The notes: generated by a model from the letters alone, not told the origin. Counted from the first letter of the stretch, positions 37,401 through 46,492 are shown. The stretch: DNA of 64,000 nt from Streptococcus suis YS56 (GCF_000440115.1 NZ_ALMY01000013.1:44593-108592); one strand, 5' to 3'. Numbers and translations: made by a program.

Positions 37401-37540
37401 TTACTAGAGGGACAATCGAAGAGAAGATTCAAGAATTGCAAGAAAATAAAAAGAACCTTGTCAAAACGGTCCTTGATGGCAATGAAAGCCGAGCGAATTT
37501 GACGGTTGAGGACATTCGCGAGATTTTAGGGATTGAGTGA
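34448..37540 (+). CDS. SNF2-family DNA helicase with SWIM zinc finger
   Basis: A 1030-residue protein. The N-terminal SWIM motif (CSCQ, then CQHLA, about residues 53-70) is followed by a long bacterial SNF2-associated region (about 100-560), then the helicase core: Walker A DDMGLGKT, the LDEAQ box II, SGTPIEN motif III, and a C-terminal RecA domain ending in a QAISRAHRMGQT motif VI. Such proteins move along DNA and may remodel protein-DNA or transcription complexes; the target is unknown. The start at 34448 has AAGGAG; the TTG at 34427 does not. Confidence 0.92.
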   Translation: MGRMMPGRIRQEGIDLYEAGKLTVLHSENGKMVLDIAGERFTYGDADSDLQCSCQLFQSKGYCQHLAATEYFLKNDASGKDMKQSLKEDGEQHKETVRRTYFGGLFLDEILRPEPELGLKYQLSVEGNLLPYDRQIDWTLKITRLPDTRSYIVRDIGAFLRIVKANGHYQIGKNYYEQVTYENFDEPSQALLDFLWALVPEKVGIDSDILTHFGRHFRLPQAYFEEGLELLNQLEHFNFSYQQQSYSSLIVLPLTGEEGLYHFEVTVHTQMIEMVIHEKPVRPLFHGRYLLVNGTVYSVNRHQEHLIYQISELVPTESGLRKVQVDFPDQNRLALSLLDLQTIGTVKAPKRFIIHDFKPEFHIQMETNESLSLQLVLDFDGRKVRSEEDLALLPFASHFQHLERVYQAIRLAGFRGAYHAQRAALSQQELYPFFQQQLPILQKMGQVYLAERLQALYIEAKPQLEIVRNGSLLDISFDLSGIEQSEIDQAITALLNQEDHYTSPSGKVFVFDEETKKISQTLVYLRVRHGKEGQVQVHALAGYQLAQSLAQFNQVSFSKEFEEMASYLAQPDLFPLPDVEVTTSLRDYQQTGLKWLTMLDTYGFGGILADDMGLGKTLQTIAFLSSRMTKDSKVLILAPSSLIYNWLDECKRFAPSLDVAVVHGNKEQREEIIANGHQVLVTSYPSFRQDVALYRQERFDYLILDEAQVMKNAQSKIAQLLREFEVGNCFALSGTPIENHLTELWSIFQIVLPGLLPGKQDFGKLAAKDIARTIQPFVLRRHKEDVLQELPDLIEVNVLNELTDEQKAIYLAQLQQMRTQIAGADDAQINRSKIEILSGITRLRQICDTPSLFMEEFSGESGKLNSLKELLLQLKEGEHRVLIFSQFRNMLEKIEEQLKEIGMTSYTLTGSTPANQRQDMTQAFNAGSRDAFLISLKAGGVGLNLTGADTVILVDLWWNPAVEAQAISRAHRMGQTEKVECYRLITRGTIEEKIQELQENKKNLVKTVLDGNESRANLTVEDIREILGIE

Positions 37541-37591
37541 TACGGAATCAGTTGACTCAGCGTAGAATTAGGAAATAAGGCCTAAGTATGG

Positions 37592-37597
37592 TATAAT
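37592..37597 (+). promoter_or_regulatory. -10 box upstream of the murC unit
   Basis: TATGG-TATAAT with TATAAT at 37592-37597, 21 bases before the next start. No clear -35 box is seen. Confidence 0.55.
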
Positions 37598-37618
37598 AAG
37601 GGTTCGAAAGGATGACTT

Positions 37619-38281
37619 ATGATTAGACATGAAAAAAGATTTCCACTAGTCGCAGATGATGAGGTACTAGTTGGAGAAAATCCAATTATGAGTTTATATG
37701 ATGAGAGCGACCTGATTAGCAATATCAGGGGACCTTATCAAGAAAAGGAATTTAGCTGGTCTACCGATTCACAGCGAGTTGCGTCGACAAAACCAGTAGC
37801 ACAAACGGAAGATGAGCTCCTGCCTCCTCTGTTTGAAGCTAAGCCAAGCCATTATTCTCGCAAGGAACGCCTTCAGCAACTGACTAAAACGAAGCCTTCT
37901 CCAGTGAAAACACAGGGGCAATTGGCTCGTGAACAGGCTAGAGAAGACTTGAAGAAAAAACGATCAGCAACCTACTTAAGAGATGAAAAACCAGCACCAG
38001 CTAAAGTTGTGGTGAAACCTCCTGTCGTTGCAACAACTGAATCTAAGGCAGGTCGGTTGACACGTTTGGCGGACAACCTACGTCAGACAGACTATATTCT
38101 CGCTGATATGCCAGCTGTCTATTCTTTGAAGAAAGAAGATAGAGAACAGGAACAGGTTATAAAGAAAAATTCGTATGACTTTTTAAGAAAGAGTCAGGTT
38201 TATAATTATCCTGAGCGCAGACAACAACGAGATCGCCAAGTGGCACAAGAATTGAATTTGACACATATAGAAGAGGAATAA
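37619..38281 (+). CDS. Conserved hypothetical protein upstream of murC
   Basis: A 220-residue, strongly charged, soluble protein without membrane helices. The first 65 residues include a [11 protein letters not shown] motif. The middle (about 80-150) is rich in Lys, Ala and Pro and looks disordered, and the C-terminus (about 180-220) is helical and basic. It starts with GGATGACTT-type spacing and lies one base before murC. A gene of this kind lies between the SNF2 helicase and murC in other streptococci. I cannot assign a function; a wall-synthesis accessory role is only suggested by position. Confidence 0.75.
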   Translation: MIRHEKRFPLVADDEVLVGENPIMSLYDESDLISNIRGPYQEKEFSWSTDSQRVASTKPVAQTEDELLPPLFEAKPSHYSRKERLQQLTKTKPSPVKTQGQLAREQAREDLKKKRSATYLRDEKPAPAKVVVKPPVVATTESKAGRLTRLADNLRQTDYILADMPAVYSLKKEDREQEQVIKKNSYDFLRKSQVYNYPERRQQRDRQVAQELNLTHIEEE

Positions 38282-38282
38282 C

Positions 38283-39614
38283 ATGACAAAAACCTATCAT
38301 TTTATCGGAATTAAGGGGTCAGGTATGAGCGCACTTGCTCTTATGTTGCATCAAATGGGGCATAAGGTTCAAGGTAGTGATGTAGAGAAATACTACTTTA
38401 CACAACGCGGGCTTGAACAAGCTGGGATTCAGATTTTACCATTTGATGAGAAAAATATTACAGCAGATGTCGAATTGATTGCTGGTAATGCTTTTCGTCC
38501 AGATAACAATGTGGAAATCGCTTATGCTGATGCCCAGGGCTATACCTACAAACGTTACCATGAATTTCTAGGTGAATTTATGAAAGGTTTTACGAGCCTC
38601 GGTGTTGCTGGTGCCCATGGTAAGACCTCTACAACGGGATTATTGGCACATGTTATGCGCAATATCACAGATACTTCCTTCTTGATTGGTGATGGTACTG
38701 GTCGCGGTTCGGCAAATGCTCAGTATTTTGTGTTCGAATCCGATGAATACGAACGTCACTTTGCCCCATACCATCCTGAATACAGCATCATTACCAATAT
38801 TGATTTTGACCATCCAGATTATTTCACTAGTCTAGAGGATGTTTTCAATGCTTTCAATGATTATGCGAAGCAAGTAAAAAAAGCTCTCTTCGTTTTTGGT
38901 GAAGATGAGCAACTTCGTCGTATCACGGCAAATGCTCCAATCTACTATTATGGCTTGGAAGATAATAATGATTTTGTTGCCTATGACTTGAAGCCTTCTA
39001 CAAGTGGTTCACAATTCAAAGTTCGCCATGGTGAAGAAGAGTTGGGAGAATTCCAAATTCCAACCTTTGGTAAGCATAATGTGATGAATGCAACAGCTGT
39101 TATTGCCAATCTCTATATTGCTGGCTTTGATTTGCAACTGGTTGCAGAACACTTGAAGACATTTGGAGGTGTCAAACGTCGCTTTACGGAGAAAATTGTC
39201 AATGATACTGTTATCATTGATGACTTTGCTCACCATCCAACGGAAATTATTGCAACCATTGATGCGGCACGTCAGAAGTATCCTAGCAAGGAGTTGGTAG
39301 CCATCTTCCAACCACATACATTCACTCGTACCATTGCGCTTCTTGATGAGTTCGCAGATGCGTTGAATGGAGCAGATGCAGTTTACCTTGCTCAAATTTA
39401 TGGATCAGCGCGTGAAACAGACAATGGCCAGGTAAAGGTAGAAGATTTGGCGGCTAAAATCAACAAAAAAGGTGGACTTGTTACAGTTGAAAATACTTCA
39501 CCACTTTTAGACCATGACAATGCAGTATATGTATTTATGGGAGCTGGTGATATTCAGTCCTATGAATATTCCTTCGAAAGACTCTTGTCAAATCTTACAA
39601 ATAACGTCCAATAA
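38283..39614 (+). CDS. murC: UDP-N-acetylmuramate--L-alanine ligase
   Basis: A 443-residue Mur ligase that adds L-alanine to UDP-MurNAc in the cytoplasm. Seen are the N-terminal [17 protein letters not shown]-sugar site, the ATP P-loop [10 protein letters not shown] (about 111-120), the [10 protein letters not shown] segment and the DDFAHHPTE motif (about 312-320). GAGG lies upstream of the ATG. Confidence 0.97.
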   Translation: MTKTYHFIGIKGSGMSALALMLHQMGHKVQGSDVEKYYFTQRGLEQAGIQILPFDEKNITADVELIAGNAFRPDNNVEIAYADAQGYTYKRYHEFLGEFMKGFTSLGVAGAHGKTSTTGLLAHVMRNITDTSFLIGDGTGRGSANAQYFVFESDEYERHFAPYHPEYSIITNIDFDHPDYFTSLEDVFNAFNDYAKQVKKALFVFGEDEQLRRITANAPIYYYGLEDNNDFVAYDLKPSTSGSQFKVRHGEEELGEFQIPTFGKHNVMNATAVIANLYIAGFDLQLVAEHLKTFGGVKRRFTEKIVNDTVIIDDFAHHPTEIIATIDAARQKYPSKELVAIFQPHTFTRTIALLDEFADALNGADAVYLAQIYGSARETDNGQVKVEDLAAKINKKGGLVTVENTSPLLDHDNAVYVFMGAGDIQSYEYSFERLLSNLTNNVQ

Positions 39615-39669
39615 AAAGAAAGACGGAGGCCTATGGCCCCTGTTTTTCCGCTATATAAGGGAGAAAATT

Positions 39670-40155
39670 ATGGAAATTCGTTTTGCTACTCCTTCGGATT
39701 TAGAACAAGTTGTTTTGATTGAAAATGCCAATTTTTCCAAAGGAGAACAGATAGCTGAGTCTGTTCTCGCCATTTATCTGAATGCTTTGAGTAAAACCTG
39801 TTTAATAATGGAACACGATGGGGAAATAGCAGGATATTTATTGTCCTGTCCTTCTGTTTCGCAGACTGTTACAGACGATATTTTTTACTTGACAGAGAGT
39901 GACATGCCGACAGGCAGTCACCTAGCTATTGCCAGTCTATCCGTAGCGGATACCTATAAGGGACAGGGAGTGGGGACTCTTTTGTTGGCAGCCATAAAAG
40001 AAGTGGCTTTAGCAGGAGGATTTGAAGGAGTTTCCCTGACCTGTAAGGAGTATTTGATTGGCTACTATGAAATGAACCAGTTTGAAGACTTTGGCCCCTC
40101 CTTGTCGCAATTTGGAGGACAAATGTGGAGTGATATGTACTGGAAAGCCTTGTAG
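39670..40155 (+). CDS. GNAT-family N-acetyltransferase
   Basis: A 161-residue acetyltransferase. The acetyl-CoA motif A reads LSVADTYKGQGVGTLLL (about 93-109), and a C-terminal YYEMNQFEDFG segment matches the typical end of GNAT domains. GGGAG precedes the ATG at 39670; the longer reading frame from 39514 overlaps murC and is rejected. The acceptor substrate is not known. It lies between murC and mltG. Confidence 0.87.
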   Translation: MEIRFATPSDLEQVVLIENANFSKGEQIAESVLAIYLNALSKTCLIMEHDGEIAGYLLSCPSVSQTVTDDIFYLTESDMPTGSHLAIASLSVADTYKGQGVGTLLLAAIKEVALAGGFEGVSLTCKEYLIGYYEMNQFEDFGPSLSQFGGQMWSDMYWKAL

Positions 40156-40167
40156 AAAGGGAAGTTC

Positions 40168-40196
40168 TTGCAATTCATAAGCCTTTAAGATATAAT
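40168..40196 (+). promoter_or_regulatory. Promoter of mltG
   Basis: TTGCAA (40168-40173), a 17-base spacer and TATAAT (40191-40196). Confidence 0.85.
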
Positions 40197-40226
40197 GTAT
40201 AGTAACTGTGTGAAAGGAGTAACAGC

Positions 40227-42044
40227 GTGACAAAGGATACGAATGAAAAAAACACGCAGTCTTCAAGCTTCCGCGATCAAATTTTACGAGATTTGGAAGA
40301 ATTGAAGGTGAAACGTTTGGCGGAACAATCAGCGGAAGTTCTTGTTGATAAGCGTAATGAAGTTATCAACGAGCTCCAGCCTAGTCTTGCCGAAGAAAAA
40401 GCCCCCCATAGAGAGACTGAAATTGTAAAAGTAGAAGGTATTGCTTTCCCTGATTCATACTTGCCAGAAGAACAGCAAGAATCAGAAGTGATGACGGAAA
40501 GTATTGAAAAGCCAACATCAGAAACTTTGGCTACTCCAGAGACTTTTGTGATTGAAAAAGAAGTCATTTCAAGTCCGGTTCCTCAAGATACGGTGGAGCG
40601 GAACTTGGAAGAGCTACGAAACCTTGTAGCGGCTAATACTGTAGAATTTGATGAGGCTCCATCAAGTTCGTTGGTTTCCGAACCAGTTGAGCCTGTTCTT
40701 TCAGAGAAGTCTTCTTTGGAAGATACATTTTTGGAATTTCCAACGGAAGATGTATCAGCTGTAACGGGTGATACAGAGGTTATCTCACTGGAAGAAACAA
40801 TTGTTGCAACGAAGGCAGTAGCTCCAGTTGCAGCGACAGAAGAGCAGATGCAACCAACGCAGTCTAGACGATCATCGTCGCACAGAGCAAACAAGCAACG
40901 TCGTAAAAAACAGGATAAAGCTGCTAAACGCATTGTCTCTGTTATCATGTCGATTATTGTAGTGGCGGTTCTAGTGACAGGTCTTACTGGCTATATGTGG
41001 GTAAAATCTAGTCTAGAACCAGTCAATACCAAAGCTACAGAAGCAATTCAGGTAGAGATTCCAGAAGGCTCTTCAACTTTAGAAATTGGTAAAATTTTAG
41101 TTGATAACAAGTTGATTAAGAATGCTACTATTTTTAATTACTACTCTAAAATTAAGAGCTATAATAATTTCCAAAGTGGTTTTTATAATTTAAAACAAAA
41201 TATGTCTGTGGATGACATCGCCAAAGCACTTCAAGAAAGTGGCACTCCGACAGCTCAAAAAGAAGCCGCAGGTAAGATTTTGATTGTCGAAGGATATACA
41301 CTGACACAAATTGCTCAGGCTATTACAGATAATACCAAGACAGAAGATAAAAATGATAAAACACCATTTACCACAGAACAATTTATGGCTACTGTGACCA
41401 ACCAAGATTTTATTAATCGAATGGTTGCTACTTATCCAAAATTGTTTGCCAGCTTACCAGCTGCTGATAGTGGAGTTATTTATCAGTTGGAAGGTTACCT
41501 CTTCCCAGCGGTTTATGAATACAGCGATGAAACAACTATCGAAGAGCTCGTTGAGCAAATGATTGCCGCGATGGATAATCGTTTACAACCATATTATGAA
41601 ACGATTGCTGCTAAGAATTTGACTGTAAATGAAGTTCTTACCTTGGCATCTTTGGTTGAAAAAGAAGGTTCGACTGATGAAGATCGTCGAAACATTGCAA
41701 GTGTCTTCTTTAACCGCTTGAATGCAGCAATGCCTCTACAATCCAATATTGCAATCTTGTATGCTCAGGGTAAACTTGGTCAAGAAACAACTTTGGCAGA
41801 AGATGCAGCGATTGATACATCAATTGAGTCACCATACAACATTTATTGGACACCAGGATTGCTGCCTGGACCAGTGGATAGTCCAAGCCTTTCGGCTATC
41901 GAGGCAGTGATTAATGCCAACACGACAGACTATTTTTACTTTGTAGCAGATGTTACAACTGGAATTGTTTACTTTACAAATAATATTGATGAACATAACC
42001 AAAACGTTGCTAAGTATGTAAATGCACATCTTAATAATGAGTAA
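40227..42044 (+). CDS. mltG: Endolytic peptidoglycan transglycosylase MltG
   Basis: A 605-residue single-pass protein that cuts nascent glycan strands and is central to side-wall synthesis in streptococci. It has a long acidic cytoplasmic region (about 1-235), a basic KKQDKAAKR stop, one helix (about 237-258), a LysM-like region and the YceG domain (about 300-600). The catalytic Glu is in LVEKEG (Glu478) and the VFFNRL motif follows. The start is GTG with AAAGGAG. The cytoplasmic extension is a streptococcal feature. A perfect hairpin separates it from greA. Confidence 0.93.
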   Translation: MTKDTNEKNTQSSSFRDQILRDLEELKVKRLAEQSAEVLVDKRNEVINELQPSLAEEKAPHRETEIVKVEGIAFPDSYLPEEQQESEVMTESIEKPTSETLATPETFVIEKEVISSPVPQDTVERNLEELRNLVAANTVEFDEAPSSSLVSEPVEPVLSEKSSLEDTFLEFPTEDVSAVTGDTEVISLEETIVATKAVAPVAATEEQMQPTQSRRSSSHRANKQRRKKQDKAAKRIVSVIMSIIVVAVLVTGLTGYMWVKSSLEPVNTKATEAIQVEIPEGSSTLEIGKILVDNKLIKNATIFNYYSKIKSYNNFQSGFYNLKQNMSVDDIAKALQESGTPTAQKEAAGKILIVEGYTLTQIAQAITDNTKTEDKNDKTPFTTEQFMATVTNQDFINRMVATYPKLFASLPAADSGVIYQLEGYLFPAVYEYSDETTIEELVEQMIAAMDNRLQPYYETIAAKNLTVNEVLTLASLVEKEGSTDEDRRNIASVFFNRLNAAMPLQSNIAILYAQGKLGQETTLAEDAAIDTSIESPYNIYWTPGLLPGPVDSPSLSAIEAVINANTTDYFYFVADVTTGIVYFTNNIDEHNQNVAKYVNAHLNNE

Positions 42045-42053
42045 ATTCTTACA

Positions 42054-42090
42054 ACAAAATTATGTGGTTTTCCACATAATTTTGTTTTCA
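42054..42090 (+). terminator. Terminator between mltG and greA
   Basis: A perfect 14-bp stem (42054-42067 with 42072-42085), a TTTT loop and a TTTC tail. It is AT-rich and may be partly read through into greA, whose own promoter I cannot see. Confidence 0.75.
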
Positions 42091-42117
42091 TGAAAAATAA
42101 AAGAAAAGGAAAGACAA

Positions 42118-42600
42118 ATGGCAGAAAAAACATATCCAATGACCTTGGAAGAAAAGGAAAAACTAGAAAAAGAACTAGAGGAACTAAAGCTAGTTCGTCG
42201 ACCAGAAATTGTTGAACGTATTAAAATTGCTCGTTCTTACGGAGACCTTTCAGAAAACTCTGAGTACGAAGCAGCTAAAGATGAACAGGCTTTTGTTGAA
42301 GGTCAAATCTCAACAATCGAAACAAAAATTCGCTATGCTGAAATCGTAAACAGTGATGCAGTTGCTGCGGATGAAGTGGCAATTGGTAAGACTGTGACTG
42401 TTCAAGAAATTGGTGAGACCGAAGAAGAAGTCTATCATATCGTTGGTGCTGCAGGTGCAGATGCCTTTGCAAACAAGATTTCAAATGAAAGCCCAATTGG
42501 CCATGCTTTGATTGGTAAAAAAACAGGAGATGTTGCAACAATTGAAACACCTGCTGGTAGCTATGATGTAAAAATCTTGAAGGTTGAAAAAACGAAATAA
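42118..42600 (+). CDS. greA: Transcription elongation factor GreA
   Basis: A 160-residue factor that rescues backtracked RNA polymerase by stimulating transcript cleavage. It has the N-terminal coiled coil with the [16 protein letters not shown] tip carrying the acidic catalytic residues (about 41-56) and the C-terminal domain with [17 protein letters not shown]. The length and motifs are standard. Confidence 0.96.
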   Translation: MAEKTYPMTLEEKEKLEKELEELKLVRRPEIVERIKIARSYGDLSENSEYEAAKDEQAFVEGQISTIETKIRYAEIVNSDAVAADEVAIGKTVTVQEIGETEEEVYHIVGAAGADAFANKISNESPIGHALIGKKTGDVATIETPAGSYDVKILKVEKTK

Positions 42601-42606
42601 GGTGTG

Positions 42607-42634
42607 GAGAGAGTCGAAAGATTCTCTCTTTTTG
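42607..42634 (+). terminator. Terminator of greA
   Basis: GAGAGAGTC, a GAAA tetraloop and GATTCTCTC (one mismatch), then TTTTT. Confidence 0.85.
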
Positions 42635-42702
42635 TATAGTCGTTTAGTATATCTTTGATTCCTTCGACGAGCACTGAGGCGAACAGAGTTCGATTCAGCT
42701 CA

Positions 42703-42884
42703 TACTCAATAAAAATCAAAAATAGCAAGTCTAAGCTACTTATAACATGTGAAACCTTAATTTATAAGTTTGAGTTGAGGATTGTGGATTTCAAGTAGCT
42801 GTTTTCTTCTAAAAAAATAACAAAATCGAAACGCTCCATATCCACTTTGAGTGGTAGGTGGCTATTTTTGATTTTAAATGAGTA
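42703..42884. repeat. MITE-like repeat, copy 1 (within a larger composite repeat from about 42650)
   Basis: A 182-bp element with 24-bp terminal inverted repeats, starting TACTCAATAAAAATCAAAAA and ending in the reverse complement, with three mismatches. It has no coding capacity. The flank at 42650-42667 (TATCTTTGATTCCTTCGA) occurs in inverted orientation beside copy 2. The rest of the 42.6-43.06 kb gap holds only the hairpins listed next. Confidence 0.8.
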
Positions 42885-42961
42885 TCAACAACTTAAAAAG
42901 AAAAATTGTTGACAAACTCTTCTATGAATGCTTGAGATCTTTCCCACTCCCTATTTCCAAC

Positions 42962-42988
42962 CTCCAACTATTTCCCAGATAGTTGGAG
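42962..42988. repeat. Perfect intergenic hairpin
   Basis: CTCCAACTAT (42962-42971) pairs perfectly with ATAGTTGGAG (42979-42988) around a 7-base loop. There is no T-run, so it is not a plain terminator. It may be a repeat-element end or part of an untranslated RNA. Confidence 0.6.
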
Positions 42989-43022
42989 CAAGTTCAAAAA
43001 GTAAACTAAACATACTATATAA

Positions 43023-43058
43023 GAAAACAACCATCTGAAACAGATGGTTGCGATTTTT
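43023..43058. terminator. Terminator of yidC
   Basis: CAACCATCTG (43028-43037) pairs with CAGATGGTTG (43041-43050), with T-rich tails on both strands. Confidence 0.88.
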
Positions 43059-43972
43059 TATCTAGAACGTTGTTTACCGGCGTTACGGTTTGATTTCTTA
43101 GAAGTTTTTTCTTCGATGATAGCGGATGCTTTAGGAGTTACATCCTTGATAGTTGATTTATATGGTTTTGGAGGATTATTTTTGAATTCTTCTTCAACCT
43201 TAGCACGGATACGTGGTTTCAAGATGAAGTTTGTAAGAGCTTGTTGAATAAGACCGATAAATCCACCGACTACCCAGTAGAGGGTAACACCAGCAGGTGA
43301 AGACCAAGAGAACATAACAATCATCAATGGGTTCATGATTGCCACAGCTCTCATTTGTTTCTTCTGTTCTTCGTCCATACCGACTTGCATCAGAAGTGAT
43401 TGAGCGTAGTAGAGGATACCAGCAATAGCTGTTAGAATGAGACTTGCAGAACCGAGATCAATGCCAAGGAAGGTTGCTTCTGAGATTCCTTCCGTGTAAC
43501 GAGCTGCATAGAAGAGTGCCGTAAAGAATGGCATTTGAATCAAGATAGGAAGGCAGCCCATTCCACCAAATACGCTGACACCATATTGTTTTTGAGCAGC
43601 AAAGTATTCCTGTTGGGCAGCCAATTGCTCTTCTTGGGAACTTGCATTTTTCATGCGTTCTTGGATTGGACCTAAAATTGGTTTGAGGTAATTCATTTTC
43701 TCAGACTGATAGGTTGATTTCCAAGATTGGTAAATACCTAGTGGCATGATGAAGAGACGAACAATCAATGTCACGATAATGATAGCAACACCGAAACCGA
43801 GTCCTTGGTTTTCCGCGAAGAATTTAATCAGGTTTCCCATTGGGGCAACAAGGAAGTTGTAGACCCAACCTTCACCAGTAGGAACACCGTTCTTTGTCTG
43901 CACACATCCTGATAGAAATACTAGCGTAGACAGGGCTAGACCTGTTAATAAAATTCGTTTATTCTTTTTCAA
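43058..43972 (-). CDS. yidC: Membrane protein insertase YidC (lipoprotein form)
   Basis: A 304-residue Oxa1/YidC insertase that helps membrane proteins fold, with or without SecYEG. A lipoprotein signal ends in LSGC (Cys23). Five helices follow, with the conserved cytoplasmic hairpin rich in Gln/Glu (about 95-125) and the GCLPILIQMPFFTALFYA segment. The C-terminal tail is basic and could touch the ribosome; streptococci have two paralogues, YidC1 and YidC2, and this long basic tail suggests YidC2. It is transcribed divergently from nothing nearby; an acylphosphatase gene lies upstream on the same strand. Confidence 0.93.
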   Translation of the reverse strand: MKKNKRILLTGLALSTLVFLSGCVQTKNGVPTGEGWVYNFLVAPMGNLIKFFAENQGLGFGVAIIIVTLIVRLFIMPLGIYQSWKSTYQSEKMNYLKPILGPIQERMKNASSQEEQLAAQQEYFAAQKQYGVSVFGGMGCLPILIQMPFFTALFYAARYTEGISEATFLGIDLGSASLILTAIAGILYYAQSLLMQVGMDEEQKKQMRAVAIMNPLMIVMFSWSSPAGVTLYWVVGGFIGLIQQALTNFILKPRIRAKVEEEFKNNPPKPYKSTIKDVTPKASAIIEEKTSKKSNRNAGKQRSR

Positions 43973-44038
43973 AATGATACATTCCTTTTTTTACAAGATA
44001 CATTCTATTTTACTTTTTTTGTTCAAAATATACAAGTT

Positions 44039-44320
44039 TTATCTATAAGCCACCTGAAAATCCTTATAGTCTTCGAAGTTGGCTAGGGTGACATCGAGAT
44101 AGGTGACTTTGGCCATACGAGAAGGCCCTTTCCGAATTTCATGGATAAAATGGCTGAGCTTCTCAGCATTATCTGACTGGGCTAAAATGGTGACAGTTCC
44201 ATCATCATTATTCCAAACTCTGCCGTAGATGTCGCCTATTTCCACAGCTAAAAATTGAACAGACCAACGAAAGCCGACTCCTTGCACACGACCAGATGCA
44301 ATCATTTTTACCTTTCGCAT
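44039..44320 (-). CDS. acyP: Acylphosphatase
   Basis: A 93-residue enzyme that hydrolyses acyl phosphates. The phosphate-binding loop GRVQGVGFR (10-18) and catalytic Arg18 are intact, as is the NNDDGTV segment (about 38-44). The ATG at 44320 is chosen for its AAAGGAG site; the longer frame from 44344 is rejected. It is divergent from the methyltransferase gene at 44451. Confidence 0.93.
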   Translation of the reverse strand: MRKVKMIASGRVQGVGFRWSVQFLAVEIGDIYGRVWNNDDGTVTILAQSDNAEKLSHFIHEIRKGPSRMAKVTYLDVTLANFEDYKDFQVAYR

Positions 44321-44450
44321 AAGTTTCTCCTTTTGACAAGACATTTACTTTATTATATCATGGTTGGGTAAGACTGTTCAAAAATCAAGATAATTGATTT
44401 AGCCGTTGGAAAATTGAAGTTGCTGAGCAGTAAAAGAAAAAGGGGCATTC

Positions 44451-45191
44451 ATGGAGATCATTCGCTCAAAGGCCAATCATTTGGTCAAGCAGGTTAAGAA
44501 ATTACAACAGAAAAAATACCGTACTTCTTCTTATTTGATTGAAGGTTGGCATTTGTTGGAGGAGGCTTTGGCAGCCAAAGTACCTATTGAACATATTTTG
44601 GTATCAGAAGAATATGTTCATCGGGTTGCTGGCTTATCCAATGTAACAGTTGTCAGTTCAGATATTATGCAGGATTTGGCAGACTCACGGACACCGCAAG
44701 GGGTAGTAGCTCAACTGTCCTTACCAAATCAGACCTTACCCGATGTCTTAACAGGAAAATTTTTGGTTCTGGAGGATGTGCAGGACCCTGGAAATGTTGG
44801 TACCATGATTCGTACAGCTGATGCAGCTGGTTTTGATGGAGTATTTCTATCGGATAAGTCGGCAGATATTTACAATATGAAAGTTCTGCGTTCCATGCAA
44901 GGGAGTCATTTCCACTTGCCAGTTTATCGAATGCCGATGACTGCTATTTTTTCTGCTTTAAAAAGCAATCAGATACAAATCTTGGCAACAACCCTCTCTA
45001 GTCAGTCGGTTGACTATAAGGAAGTTACGCCAAATCCGAGTTTTGCCTTGGTCATGGGAAATGAAGGTCAAGGAATTTCAACTTTTGTAGCCGATGAGGC
45101 GGATCAACTTGTCCATATTATCATGCCAGGGCAGGCGGAAAGCCTCAATGTGGCGATTGCAGCAGGAATTTTATTGTTTAGCTTTATTTAA
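44451..45191 (+). CDS. SpoU/TrmH-family RNA 2'-O-methyltransferase
   Basis: A 246-residue methylase of the SPOUT class. It has an N-terminal substrate-binding domain (about 1-90) starting with NHLVKQVKKLQQKK, then the knotted SAM domain with VLEDVQDPGNVGTMIRTADA (motif 1), GNEGQGIS (motif 2) and MPGQAESLNVAIAAGI (motif 3). It methylates ribose in rRNA or tRNA; the exact site cannot be told. The AAAAAGGGG site fixes the start. Confidence 0.93.
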   Translation: MEIIRSKANHLVKQVKKLQQKKYRTSSYLIEGWHLLEEALAAKVPIEHILVSEEYVHRVAGLSNVTVVSSDIMQDLADSRTPQGVVAQLSLPNQTLPDVLTGKFLVLEDVQDPGNVGTMIRTADAAGFDGVFLSDKSADIYNMKVLRSMQGSHFHLPVYRMPMTAIFSALKSNQIQILATTLSSQSVDYKEVTPNPSFALVMGNEGQGISTFVADEADQLVHIIMPGQAESLNVAIAAGILLFSFI

Positions 45192-45212
45192 GCCAAGTGT
45201 ACTATAGTGTGG

Positions 45213-45218
45213 TATAAT
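45213..45218 (+). promoter_or_regulatory. Extended -10 box for the HD-domain gene
   Basis: TGTGG-TATAAT with TATAAT at 45213-45218, 19 bases before the ATG. Confidence 0.6.
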
Positions 45219-45237
45219 ATTCCAACGAGGTTAACGA

Positions 45238-45720
45238 ATGGTTGCATATAAACAAGATAAAGAATACATGGACTATGTGGGGCACTTGATTGCCACACCC
45301 AAGGTGCAAAAATTGGGGAAAATCCCTCATCATTATTACTCCACGCGCTTGGAACATTCCATCAATGTCTCTTATACAAGCTATAAGATTGCGAAAAAAT
45401 TTGGTTGGGATGCCAAGTCAACAGCCCGTGGTGGTCTATTGCATGATTTATTCTTCTATGATTGGAGAGATACCAAATTCAACAAGAGCCATGCTTGGGT
45501 TCATCCACGAATTGCTAAACGCAATGCTCAGAAACTCATTCAACTCAATAAACTAGAAGAAGACATCATTGTGAAGCATATGTTTGGTGCGACAATCGCT
45601 CCTCCTCGCTACAAGGAATCTTGGATTGTGACATGTGTGGATAAGTATTGGGCTGTGAGAGAGTGGAGTCTGCCCTTACAACACAAGTGGAAAAATCGTA
45701 AGGTCTTTCGGTTTCAATAA
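45238..45720 (+). CDS. HD-domain phosphohydrolase
   Basis: A 160-residue HD-superfamily protein. The metal-binding residues are in YYSTRLEHSINVSY (His about 38), GLLHDLFFYDW (HD pair, about 66-67) and KHMFGATIAPPRYKESW near the C-terminus. Small HD proteins like this act on nucleotides or phosphoesters; the substrate is unknown. It is followed 21 bases on by a Bax-inhibitor family gene. Confidence 0.85.
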   Translation: MVAYKQDKEYMDYVGHLIATPKVQKLGKIPHHYYSTRLEHSINVSYTSYKIAKKFGWDAKSTARGGLLHDLFFYDWRDTKFNKSHAWVHPRIAKRNAQKLIQLNKLEEDIIVKHMFGATIAPPRYKESWIVTCVDKYWAVREWSLPLQHKWKNRKVFRFQ

Positions 45721-45741
45721 AATGATTTAAAGGAGAATAGT

Positions 45742-46443
45742 ATGAATAACGATTCATTTATTATTAATCAGGTGGATAATACCGCCCTCAACCGTTTCTT
45801 CGGTAAAATTTATGGTGTGGTTGCCATGGGAATTGGTCTATCAGCTTTAGTTTCTTTCTTGGCTGTGACCGTCTTTCAATCTTTATTGCTTAGTCTGCTG
45901 AGTGCAGGTTCCATCATCATGATGCTGATTATGATTGGTCAGATTGCCTTGGTTGTTTCTGCTTCAGCAATGGCAGCTAAAAATAGCCCAATGGCTCTAC
46001 CAATGTTTCTTGCCTACTCAGTAACAAATGGGATTACCATCAGCATGATTTTGATGTTCTATACTAGCGAAACAGTTGTGCTCGCCTTCGTGTCAGCGGC
46101 TCTCATGTTTGCTATCATGGCTGTAATTGGGATGACAACGAAGAAAGATCTTTCTGGTATGGCCCAGGCATTGCGTGCAGCTCTATGGGGAATTATTATT
46201 GCAAGTGTTATTAATATCTTCCTTCGTAGCTCAGGTCTAAGCTTTATGATGTCTATCATTTCTGTTTTGGTATTCTCAGGTTTGATTGCTTATGATAACC
46301 AACGTATCCGCAATGTTTTCGAACAAACTGGTGGTAATGTTGGCCAAGGTTGGGTCGTATCCATGGCGCTTCAGCTCTATCTTGACTTCATCAACCTCTT
46401 CCTCAACTTACTCCGTATCTTTGGTGGTTTGAGTAGAGACTAA
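45742..46443 (+). CDS. Bax inhibitor-1/YccA family membrane protein
   Basis: A 233-residue protein with seven helices of the BI-1/YetJ (TMBIM) family, pH-sensitive calcium leak channels in B. subtilis. It has the N-terminal NRFFGKIYGVVAMG start and the C-terminal DNQRIRN and ALQLYLDFINLFLNLLRI segments, which are highly conserved. AAAGGAG precedes the ATG. It converges on pepC through a very stable shared terminator. Confidence 0.93.
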   Translation: MNNDSFIINQVDNTALNRFFGKIYGVVAMGIGLSALVSFLAVTVFQSLLLSLLSAGSIIMMLIMIGQIALVVSASAMAAKNSPMALPMFLAYSVTNGITISMILMFYTSETVVLAFVSAALMFAIMAVIGMTTKKDLSGMAQALRAALWGIIIASVINIFLRSSGLSFMMSIISVLVFSGLIAYDNQRIRNVFEQTGGNVGQGWVVSMALQLYLDFINLFLNLLRIFGGLSRD

Positions 46444-46447
46444 TTAT

Positions 46448-46487
46448 GACATATAAAAAAGAGGGGTGCCCTCTTTTTTTATATGTC
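46448..46487. terminator. Bidirectional terminator between the BI-1 and pepC genes
   Basis: An almost perfect 17-18 bp stem at 46449-46465 and 46469-46486, with GAGGG/CCCTC at the top and A/T runs on both flanks. Confidence 0.92.
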
Positions 46488-46492
46488 GTTTG

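Noticed and set aside
39514..39669. N-terminal extension of the GNAT protein
   Set aside because: It overlaps the end of murC in another frame; the ATG at 39670 has a ribosome site and begins the conserved fold.
42275..42550. A 91-codon antisense frame in greA
   Set aside because: Gln/Leu/His-rich translation typical of a reversed coding strand, with no start signals.
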